NCBI GenBank assembly: GCA_943326975.2
Contig: CALPVI020000125.1
Location: 1-6,005 of the forward strand
DNA length: 6,005 nucleotides
Origin: Actinomyces viscosus
GTDB lineage: Bacteria; Bacteroidota; Bacteroidia; Flavobacteriales_D; Crocinitomicaceae
Direction of reading: 5' to 3'
Position numbers and translations under genes: made by a program
Notes under the pieces: generated by a model
Databases searched by the model: none
Seen by the model: only the letters and a program-made list of their open reading frames with translations
What the model was told of the DNA's origin: nothing
In this document: piece by piece, positions 1-5,102 of the stretch
How the letters are laid out: every line of letters begins with the position of its first letter
Position numbering within the stretch: the first letter of the stretch is position 1

Positions 1-35
1 CCTGTACTTTGAACACCTGTTAGAACGCGCGCCAT
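1..35 (-). CDS. trpS: Tryptophanyl-tRNA synthetase, N-terminal fragment (partial at left edge)
   Basis: Only the first 11 complete codons plus two bases lie in the window. Reading the minus strand from the ATG at 35-33 gives MARVLTGVQST followed by GG, which must encode Gly. This is the characteristic opening of bacterial TrpS (MARVLTGxQSTGxxHLGN), the first beta-strand of the class I Rossmann fold leading to the HIGH-like ATP-binding motif, which would lie just outside the window. TrpS charges tRNA-Trp in the cytoplasm. The gene is divergent from plsC across 88 bp. No strong promoter was found for it: the nearest -7-like match on the minus strand is CAATTTTG at 80-73, one mismatch from TAnnTTTG, without a clear -33 box. 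The fragment is very short, so the call rests on one recognisable motif, but the match is close. Confidence 0.8.
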   Translation of the reverse strand, partial: MARVLTGVQST

Positions 36-90
36 TTATTTATTTTTTGGGCTAATTTACTGATTATTTTAGCAAAATTGAATAGCATCG

Positions 91-119
91 TTGAGTTAAA
101 GTCGATTTTTGTATATTTG
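91..119 (+). promoter_or_regulatory. Bacteroidota-type promoter (TTG-N18-TATATTTG) for plsC
   Basis: TTG at 91-93 and TATATTTG at 112-119 are separated by 18 bp. This fits the Bacteroidota sigma-A consensus (TTTG or TTG near -33, TAnnTTTG near -7). The -7 element ends only 4 nt before the plsC ATG at 124, so the transcript would begin at or very near the start codon (leaderless or almost so). The same spacing and the same -7 octamer recur in front of the minus-strand dksA-like gene. Confidence 0.6.
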
Positions 120-123
120 ATTG

Positions 124-885
124 ATGAAGTATTGGAAATTCATATTTGGGAACATTTGGAAATTGTATGTAGGGTTTATTTTTTTTCTTACAGGTTTCTT
201 ATTGTACCCATTTTATTACCTTGCTTTATCCGCTCAAAAAACGAAAAAATTCACATTTAAATTATCTATTCTTTGGAGTCGTTTGATTCAATTTTTTTGT
301 TTGTATCCTATACGAAAAAAGAAAGTTTCTCCATTACCAGAAGGACCCTATATTATTGTTGCTAATCATGCATCTTATTTAGATATCTTTTTAATTTGCT
401 CAGTGCTTCCAGAACACCCATTTGTTTTCTTAGGGAAAAGTGAATTGTTGAATTATCCTTTGTTAAGAACATATTTTAGAAAATTACATATTCCTGTTTT
501 TCGAAACGATAGGATGAAAGCAGCCAAGTCCTTTATTCAAGCAAAAAAAGCTGTTCAAGAAGGTTGGAGTTTGATGATTTTTCCTGAGGGAGGTATTTCG
601 GATGAAAATTTACCTAAAATGATGCCTTTTAAAGAAGGGGCATTTAAATTGGCAAAAGGGTTAAATATACCTATAGTTCCTTTGACATTTACTAATAATC
701 ATTTGTTGTTTACCGATCCAGGCGAAGGCTTTGGAGGAGCAAGACCTGGTATTTCGGATGTGTATATCCACCCGTTTGTAAGTGTTGAGAAGATTCAATC
801 CATGACGGAAAAAGAATTAAGTGATTATTGCTTTGATATCATTAATGAACCATTAAAAGCATTGTATCCCTCAATTGTTTCTTGA
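124..885 (+). CDS. plsC: 1-acyl-sn-glycerol-3-phosphate acyltransferase (PlsC family)
   Basis: This 253-aa membrane-associated acyltransferase probably transfers an acyl group to the sn-2 position of lysophosphatidic acid to make phosphatidic acid for phospholipids. A hydrophobic segment at about residues 13-35 should anchor it in the inner membrane. The LPLAT blocks are present in order: the catalytic NHxxxxD motif (N81, H82, D87), a block II-like FRNDR (126-130), the FPEGG block III (153-157, in place of the usual FPEGTR) and the block IV-like NIPIVPLTF (181-189). Length is normal for the family. ATG 124 was chosen over the TTG one codon upstream because it is the first ATG in frame and directly precedes MKYWKF; the next in-frame ATG lies beyond the catalytic motif. 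The gene has its own promoter at 91-119 and is followed after 61 bp by the cysteine desulfurase gene. The acyl acceptor cannot be proved from sequence; acylation of an ornithine or amino lipid is an alternative. Confidence 0.9.
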   Translation: MKYWKFIFGNIWKLYVGFIFFLTGFLLYPFYYLALSAQKTKKFTFKLSILWSRLIQFFCLYPIRKKKVSPLPEGPYIIVANHASYLDIFLICSVLPEHPFVFLGKSELLNYPLLRTYFRKLHIPVFRNDRMKAAKSFIQAKKAVQEGWSLMIFPEGGISDENLPKMMPFKEGAFKLAKGLNIPIVPLTFTNNHLLFTDPGEGFGGARPGISDVYIHPFVSVEKIQSMTEKELSDYCFDIINEPLKALYPSIVS

Positions 886-924
886 TTTTCTTGAACAACC
901 TAACAATATAAATCCTCTTTTCCT

Positions 925-932
925 TATCTTTG
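925..932 (+). promoter_or_regulatory. -7 element TATCTTTG upstream of the cysteine desulfurase gene
   Basis: TATCTTTG is an exact match to the Bacteroidota -7 consensus TAnnTTTG. It ends 14 nt before the ATG at 947, predicting a leader of under about 10 nt. No good -33 TTG lies at the expected 17-20 bp spacing; the nearest, at 891-893, is too far. The call therefore rests on the -7 octamer and its position. It suggests the desulfurase can be transcribed independently of plsC. Confidence 0.5.
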
Positions 933-946
933 AAAAAAATATTTCC

Positions 947-2089
947 ATGAGAGTTTATTTAGACAATGCAGCAACAACACCTGTAGCACCAGAAGTAGTG
1001 GAAGCTATGATTCCTGTTTTAAGATCAGAATTTGGGAATCCTTCATCTTCACATTCCTTTGGAAGACAGGGAAAGGCTTTAATTGAAACTTCTCGAAGAA
1101 CGATATCTAAATTTTTGAATTGTCAACCTTCTGAAATTATTTTCACTTCTGGTGGAACGGAAGCTGATAATATGGCTTTGTTTTCATCTGTGCATTTGAT
1201 GGGAGTGAAGCATATTGTAACTTCTTCTATAGAGCATCATGCAGTTGGTCATACAGCTGAAGCGATTGAAAAGTTATATGGAGTGAGAGTGAGTAATGTT
1301 AAGTTAGATAAACAAGGAAATGTTGATTTAAAAGATTTGGAAAATTTATTAATTACCGAAGATAAAACATTGGTGTCCTTAATGCATGCAAATAATGAAA
1401 TAGGAACTTTGCTACCATTAAAAAAAGTCAGTGAAATGTGCCGTAAATACAATGCGTTATTTCATTCGGATACGGTTCAAACTATGGGACATTATGCTTT
1501 TGATTTACAAGATTTGGATATTGATTTCTTAACTTGTGCTGCACATAAATTTCATGGACCAAAAGGTATTGGTTTTTTATATGTAAATAAAAAAGCGAAA
1601 GTTGAATCTTTGATTCACGGTGGTGCGCAAGAACGTGGATTGCGTGGTGGAACAGAAAATGTTCACGGAATTGTTGGTTTAGCTAAAGCGATGGAATTGG
1701 CTTATGAAGATGTAACAGGTCATCAAAAACATGTTCAGCAGCTTAAATCATACATGATTGAACAATTAAAATCAATATTGCCAGATGTTTCTTTCCATGG
1801 AGAAGTTGATCCGGTGAAGAGTTTGTATACTGTACTGAATGTTTCATTTCCTAAAACTGAAAAAAGTGGTATGTTACTTTTTACCTTGGATTTGAAAGGA
1901 ATTGCTTGTAGTGGAGGTAGTGCGTGTACATCAGGGGCCGTTCAGAGTTCGCATGTTCTTCAGGGAATTCAAGCGGATGTTACTAGACCGAATGTACGTT
2001 TTTCATTTTCAAGATATACTACGAAAGAAGAGATTGATTTTGCGCTTGAAAAAATTAAAGAGACATATGCAAATAGCGTAATTATCTAA
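947..2089 (+). CDS. Cysteine desulfurase, IscS/NifS type (PLP-dependent)
   Basis: This 380-aa aminotransferase class V enzyme removes sulfur from L-cysteine, leaving alanine and an enzyme-bound persulfide used for Fe-S clusters or tRNA thiolation in the cytosol. The opening YLDNAATTPV (4-13), the TSGGTEADN cofactor loop (67-75), EHHAV with PLP-stacking H97, the HSDTVQ strand (173-178) and the Schiff-base lysine K201 in AAHKFHGPKG are all present. The mobile catalytic loop carries C327 in GSACTSG, the IscS-like (group I) arrangement. RFSFSRYTT (351-359) matches the conserved C-terminal active-site arginine region. ATG 947 was chosen because MRVYLDNAATT is the usual family start; a TTG 24 codons upstream overlaps the plsC end and the -7 element. 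No scaffold (iscU, sufU), fdx, hscA or regulator gene is adjacent, so it is a stand-alone desulfurase, and tRNA thiolation is a possible main role. The symbol is left blank because iscS and nifS cannot be separated here. Confidence 0.93.
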   Translation: MRVYLDNAATTPVAPEVVEAMIPVLRSEFGNPSSSHSFGRQGKALIETSRRTISKFLNCQPSEIIFTSGGTEADNMALFSSVHLMGVKHIVTSSIEHHAVGHTAEAIEKLYGVRVSNVKLDKQGNVDLKDLENLLITEDKTLVSLMHANNEIGTLLPLKKVSEMCRKYNALFHSDTVQTMGHYAFDLQDLDIDFLTCAAHKFHGPKGIGFLYVNKKAKVESLIHGGAQERGLRGGTENVHGIVGLAKAMELAYEDVTGHQKHVQQLKSYMIEQLKSILPDVSFHGEVDPVKSLYTVLNVSFPKTEKSGMLLFTLDLKGIACSGGSACTSGAVQSSHVLQGIQADVTRPNVRFSFSRYTTKEEIDFALEKIKETYANSVII

Positions 2090-2116
2090 TTAGTTGAAAA
2101 TTCACAACAAGGTTCA

Positions 2117-2148
2117 TTTTTTCAAAACTTTAACTATTTTTGAGAAAA
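2117..2148 (+). repeat. AT-rich inverted repeat in the desulfurase-glycosyltransferase gap
   Basis: Eleven bases at 2117-2127 (TTTTTTCAAAA) can pair with 2138-2148 (TTTTGAGAAAA) with one G-U wobble, around a 10-nt loop. Only one G-C pair is present and no T-tract follows, so it is a poor intrinsic terminator. It overlaps the -7 element at 2135-2142, so it could be an operator-like palindrome or simply chance in A/T-rich DNA. Confidence 0.3.
2135..2142 (+). promoter_or_regulatory. -7 element TATTTTTG upstream of the glycosyltransferase gene
   Basis: TATTTTTG is an exact match to TAnnTTTG and ends 15 nt before the TTG start at 2158. That is the same distance, to within one base, as between the desulfurase -7 element and its ATG. 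No -33 TTG was found at the right spacing. The gap is very T-rich, so a chance match is possible; position supports a promoter for the glycosyltransferase and Gre-like pair. Confidence 0.4.
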
Positions 2149-2157
2149 CAAGAATAG

Positions 2158-3297
2158 TTGAGTGCAAATAATAAGCATATTTTAGTTCTGAGTTCATGGT
2201 ATCCCTCAAGGGTAAAACCATTTCTTGGAAATTTTATCAAACGATTTGTTGAAATTATCTCAGTAAAGTATAAAGTCACAGTGCTATATACTATTTCAGA
2301 TGCTACAATTTCAGAGATTGAATTGACTCAAACACAAAATGCTAATCTCACAGAGATTATTGTCTATTATCCAAAACAAAAATTCATTCTATCTAAACTT
2401 TTAATGCAGTATAGAGCATTGAAAATGGGTTTGAATTTAATTAAAAATGTCTCCTTCATTCATGCAAATGTTCTGTTTCCGAAAGGTTTACAGTTTTATA
2501 TAGCAAAGCGTTATTATAAATGCCCGATGATTTTATCTGAGCATGGATCCTATTATCGTGAAGAAGTTCGCAGGAATCGAACATTTTTTCAGAAAATCTT
2601 TTTCTCATTTTTATCAAAGCAATTTGATCAAGTAATAGCTGTATCCGACTTATTGCGTAAGGATATGCAACATGATTTTAAAACAAAAAAAATCACAATT
2701 ATTCCCAATGCAATTAATACAAAACTCTTTATTCCTCCTTCTAATAAAAAAAGTAGTCTCCAGAAAATCAAATTTTTGCATGTTTCAACTTTAGATGAAT
2801 CAATCAAAGATCCAAAAGGTATTTTAGATGCTTGTAAATTATTAGTTAAAGGTGGATGTACAAATTTTCATTTGACTGTAGTAAGCGACGAGCCATATAC
2901 AAAATGGGAGTCCTACCTTTATTCCAAAAACATTGTCGATTTTGTTACATTTATTGGACCTTTGGAGGAAAAACAATTAGTTCCTTACTATCAATCTGCT
3001 GATGCATTTCTATTATTTTCTAAATACGAAACGTTTTCAATTGTCTTAGCCGAAGCATGGTCATGTGGTTTGCCAGTGATAACAACTCCTGTGGGTATAG
3101 GAGAAACTATTGATATGAAATTAGGTTACCAAGTTGAAGTTGGAAATGCAGCGTTATTAGCTAGAACAATGTTTCGATTTACCCAAGAGAAAGATCGATT
3201 TGATTCTCATTTAATTCGAACACATTCTAAACAGTATTCATCTGAAAATGTTCTATCTATTTACAAGAAAGTAATAAGTCAATTGACAGTAAAATAA
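2158..3297 (+). CDS. Glycosyltransferase, GT4-like (GT-B fold)
   Basis: This 379-aa protein looks like a retaining GT-B glycosyltransferase that adds a sugar from a nucleotide-sugar donor to a lipid-linked or surface glycan at the cytoplasmic face of the membrane. The N-terminal acceptor domain opens with HILVLSSWYPS (7-17) and a glycine-containing PFLGNFIKR loop (21-29). SEHG (127-130) and IPNAIN (182-187) mark the end of the first Rossmann domain. The C-terminal donor-binding domain contains an EX7E motif, E291 and E299 in YETFSIVLAEAWSCGLPVI, followed by TTPVG (309-313). There is no signal peptide or membrane span. An in-frame TAG directly precedes the TTG at 2158 and the next in-frame ATG is far inside the domain, so TTG is the best start. 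The Gre-like gene follows after 9 bp, probably on the same transcript. No other polysaccharide genes flank it, so the sugar and acceptor are unknown. Confidence 0.85.
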   Translation: MSANNKHILVLSSWYPSRVKPFLGNFIKRFVEIISVKYKVTVLYTISDATISEIELTQTQNANLTEIIVYYPKQKFILSKLLMQYRALKMGLNLIKNVSFIHANVLFPKGLQFYIAKRYYKCPMILSEHGSYYREEVRRNRTFFQKIFFSFLSKQFDQVIAVSDLLRKDMQHDFKTKKITIIPNAINTKLFIPPSNKKSSLQKIKFLHVSTLDESIKDPKGILDACKLLVKGGCTNFHLTVVSDEPYTKWESYLYSKNIVDFVTFIGPLEEKQLVPYYQSADAFLLFSKYETFSIVLAEAWSCGLPVITTPVGIGETIDMKLGYQVEVGNAALLARTMFRFTQEKDRFDSHLIRTHSKQYSSENVLSIYKKVISQLTVK

Positions 3298-3306
3298 GTT
3301 GTAGAA

Positions 3307-3753
3307 ATGGACAAAATAAAAGTGCATCATGCTGTTCTTCTATTTGTGGAGGAAAAGATTAATCAGTTAAAAAGTGTGTTAGATGAAATTTGTCATTCAA
3401 CAGCAGAAGATAGTAAAAGTTCTGCTGGAGATAAGCATGAGACTTCTACCTCAATGGCCCAGTTAGAACAAGAAAAATTATCTAAACAAATCAAAGATTT
3501 TATTCAATTGAAAGAGATATTAGATAAAATAAATCCTTCAATTGGACATAATAAAATTGAGTTAGGAAGTTTGATTGAGACGAACAGAGGATGGTATTAT
3601 TTCTCTGTAGGAGTCGGATTAGTTAATGTTGAAAAAGAAAATATTTTTTGTTTGACACTTCAATCCCCAATTGGACAATTATTAAAGGGAAAATCTATTA
3701 GTGAAAAAATAGTTTTTAATGGGAATGAAACAATTGTTTTATCCGTAAAATGA
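3307..3753 (+). CDS. GreA/GreB-like protein, possible RNA polymerase secondary-channel factor
   Basis: This 148-aa cytoplasmic protein has a Gre-factor layout. The N-terminal half (about residues 5-75) is predicted mostly helical and split by a short polar loop, SSAGDKHETS (38-47), like a coiled-coil hairpin with a tip. The C-terminal half (about 83-147) ends with SPIGQLLKGKSISEKIVFNG (120-139), which resembles the GreA/GreB FKBP-like domain end (SPIxxALxGKxxGDxV). D42 and E45 in the loop have the same spacing and nearly the same position as GreA D41 and E44, the acidic pair that promotes transcript cleavage. From memory, Bacteroidota relatives with the SSAGDKxET motif are often labelled 3-oxoacyl-ACP synthase; nothing here supports that, since there is no thiolase fold and the protein is far too short. 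It probably shares a transcript with the glycosyltransferase. Binding to RNA polymerase is inferred. Confidence 0.7.
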   Translation: MDKIKVHHAVLLFVEEKINQLKSVLDEICHSTAEDSKSSAGDKHETSTSMAQLEQEKLSKQIKDFIQLKEILDKINPSIGHNKIELGSLIETNRGWYYFSVGVGLVNVEKENIFCLTLQSPIGQLLKGKSISEKIVFNGNETIVLSVK

Positions 3754-3789
3754 TGCTTTTTTAATAGTTGACAATAAGAATAGATGGTT

Positions 3790-3823
3790 TAAAACAAAAA
3801 AAGCTGTCCGTTTTGGACAACTT
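3790..3823 (-). terminator. Intrinsic terminator of the dksA-like/lspA operon
   Basis: On the minus strand, AAGTTGTCC (3823-3815), a 5-nt loop and GGACAGCTT (3809-3801) form a 9-bp stem with one G-U wobble. The T-rich run TTTTTGTTTT (3800-3791) follows directly. The lspA TAA stop lies 9 bp upstream of the stem. In the plus direction the same hairpin has a C-A mismatch and no solid T-tract, so it is at best a weak terminator for the convergent Gre-like gene. Confidence 0.85.
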
Positions 3824-3832
3824 CTTGCTTAA

Positions 3833-4534
3833 TTATTTTTCTTCTGCATTTAACGATTCTTCTTTATGCGTTTCTTCGTTGCTTTCAACTTCTGCTTTAA
3901 CCTCTTTAGGGAAATATCTTCTTTGACGAATAAATATCAAAACAATACCTGTAGAAATAGAAAAATCTGCTAAGTTCCAAATAGCTGGAAAAACTTCATT
4001 CCCACCTACTAATGGCACCCAATTTGGCCAATGAGCTTCAAATTTGAACATATCAACTACGTTTGCAAATAAAAAGCCTGTATGACGCGTTTCAATCTGA
4101 CCAAATATTCCACAATCGCTTTTAATCCCTGAACCCTCTAAATGATTGAAAGGCATGCAAGGATCGTATTTGAATACGAAATCGTAGAACATGGAATCAA
4201 TTAAATTTCCTGCAGCACCAGCTAAAATTAAGCCAACAGCAATTAGAAATTCTCTTTTAACTCCTCTTTGAGCTTGTTTAAACCAATAATAACCAATTGC
4301 AAAAATGGCTACAATTCTGAAAATGCTTAATGCTAATTTATGCCAAGCTTGAGAACCAAAAGTTGTCCCAAAAGCCATACCTTGATTTTCAATATAATTT
4401 AATTTAAACCATTGTCCAACCAAAGGGAATTCTTCACCTGGTGAGAAATGAGATTTAATATAAATCTTAATGAATTGGTCTAAAAATAAAATGAGGGCAA
4501 CAAGGGCCCCCACTAATATGATATTTTTTTTCAC
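3833..4534 (-). CDS. lspA: Lipoprotein signal peptidase (signal peptidase II)
   Basis: This inner-membrane aspartyl protease cleaves the signal peptide of prolipoproteins after the lipobox cysteine has been diacylated. From the GTG start it has 233 aa. Conserved elements are DQFIK in the first membrane helix (D19), ENQGMAFG (49-56), GNLID with catalytic D113, and WNLAD with catalytic D190. Four membrane segments fit about residues 5-25, 65-86, 94-112 and 184-203. Serine replaces the usual arginine after the first catalytic Asp, and a long stretch (about 115-180, including DCGIFG and NVVDMFKF) separates the two catalytic motifs; both fit the Bacteroidota form of the enzyme. The last 25 residues are a charged, Glu-rich tail. 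GTG 4534 begins one base after the dksA-like stop and gives MKKNIILVG, a typical LspA start. An in-frame TTG at 4564 would add 10 residues and overlap the upstream gene by 29 bp. Translation is probably coupled. Confidence 0.92.
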   Translation of the reverse strand: MKKNIILVGALVALILFLDQFIKIYIKSHFSPGEEFPLVGQWFKLNYIENQGMAFGTTFGSQAWHKLALSIFRIVAIFAIGYYWFKQAQRGVKREFLIAVGLILAGAAGNLIDSMFYDFVFKYDPCMPFNHLEGSGIKSDCGIFGQIETRHTGFLFANVVDMFKFEAHWPNWVPLVGGNEVFPAIWNLADFSISTGIVLIFIRQRRYFPKEVKAEVESNEETHKEESLNAEEK

Positions 4535-4535
4535 A

Positions 4536-4919
4536 CTAATCTTTTTGAATATTTTTCGCTTCAATACTCATAGTTGCATGCGGAACTAATAACAATCTTT
4601 CTTTAGGTATTAATTTCCCTGTAACTCTACAAATACCATATGTTTTATTTTCAATTCTTGTAAGAGCGTGTTGAAGATTTTGAACAAATTTTTCTTGACG
4701 AGCGGATAATTGAGCAACCTCTTCTCTTGATAAAGTTTGAGAACCATCTTCCATCATATTGAAAGTTCTACCTGTATCGTCAGTTCCATGGTTATCATTA
4801 TTAGATAAAGAATCGCGAAGTAATGCGTAATCAATATTTGCTTCTTCCAATTTTTTTTGGATTAATTCTTTAAACTCTAGTAATTCTGCGTCTGAATATC
4901 TTGTTTTTTCCTGCGACAT
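4536..4919 (-). CDS. DksA/TraR-family regulator lacking most zinc ligands
   Basis: This 127-aa cytoplasmic protein is probably an RNA polymerase secondary-channel regulator of the DksA/TraR type. The helical N-terminal part (about 9-40) leads to a tip-like loop GTDDTGRTF (45-53) and a long second helix (about 62-91), then the family signature IENKTYGICRVTGKLIPKERL (89-109) and VPHATMSIEAK (112-122). In classical DksA the CxxC-x17-CxxC finger would fall at 97, 100, 118 and 121; here these are C97, T100, S118 and A121, so zinc cannot be held in the usual way. The tip DDTGRT replaces DPVDRA of E. coli DksA if aligned without gaps, keeping the first Asp but not the second Asp or the Ala. The ATG at 4919 has a 46-bp leader below a strong promoter. 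It is cotranscribed with lspA, an order I recall as common in Bacteroidota. Target genes and ppGpp response cannot be inferred. Confidence 0.88.
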   Translation of the reverse strand: MSQEKTRYSDAELLEFKELIQKKLEEANIDYALLRDSLSNNDNHGTDDTGRTFNMMEDGSQTLSREEVAQLSARQEKFVQNLQHALTRIENKTYGICRVTGKLIPKERLLLVPHATMSIEAKNIQKD

Positions 4920-4965
4920 GTCTATATAATTTTATGTTTATTTATTGTTAGTCTGTGTAGAGAGA

Positions 4966-4995
4966 CAAATATAAACTAAAATTACAAATGACAAA
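4966..4995 (-). promoter_or_regulatory. Bacteroidota-type promoter for the dksA-like/lspA operon
   Basis: On the minus strand, TTTG (4995-4992), an 18-bp spacer and TATATTTG (4973-4966) match both elements of the Bacteroidota sigma-A consensus. This is the best promoter in the window. The -7 octamer ends 46 nt before the ATG at 4919, giving a leader of roughly 40 nt, the longest here. No Shine-Dalgarno sequence is obvious in that leader. Confidence 0.7.
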
Positions 4996-5087
4996 ATAGA
5001 AAAGAACGAATGAAAACAATTTTTTAGAATAGAAGATAAAATTCTAGTTTATGAAAATAGGATGATTTCTATCGTCTAAAAATTATT

Positions 5088-5095
5088 TATCTTCG
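5088..5095 (+). promoter_or_regulatory. -7-like element TATCTTCG upstream of the DUF6427-like gene
   Basis: TATCTTCG differs from TAnnTTTG at one base and ends 7 nt before the ATG at 5103, so the leader would be only a few nucleotides or absent. TTTC at 5066-5069, 18 bp upstream, is a possible degenerate -33 box. The 183-bp divergent region it lies in also carries the dksA-like promoter; nothing else was recognised there. Confidence 0.45.
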
Positions 5096-5102
5096 CGTTC
5101 TT

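Noticed and set aside
2..55. Plus-strand open frame from position 2 to a TAA at 53-55, as if it were the 3' end of an upstream gene.
   Set aside because: It is antisense to the recognisable TrpS N-terminus and shows no family motif of its own.
78..260. 60-codon plus-strand reading frame (ATT start) overlapping the plsC start.
   Set aside because: Out of frame with plsC, whose motifs are clear; no ATG start and no recognisable product.
875..946. 24-residue N-terminal extension of the cysteine desulfurase from a TTG at 875.
   Set aside because: It overlaps the plsC stop and the -7 element TATCTTTG, while the family normally starts at MxxYLDNAATT, which matches ATG 947.
1249..1452. 67-codon minus-strand reading frame inside the desulfurase gene.
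   Set aside because: Antisense shadow of a gene with all catalytic residues intact; no supporting features.
2094..2125. TTGAAAA/TTTTCAA pairing after the desulfurase stop as a possible terminator.
   Set aside because: Only seven mostly A-T pairs around an 18-nt loop and no following T-tract; too weak to call a terminator.
5025..5046. Small inverted repeat TAGAAT/ATTCTA with a 10-nt loop in the divergent region before the DUF6427-like gene.
   Set aside because: Six A/T-rich base pairs are expected by chance in such DNA, and the position matches no promoter element.
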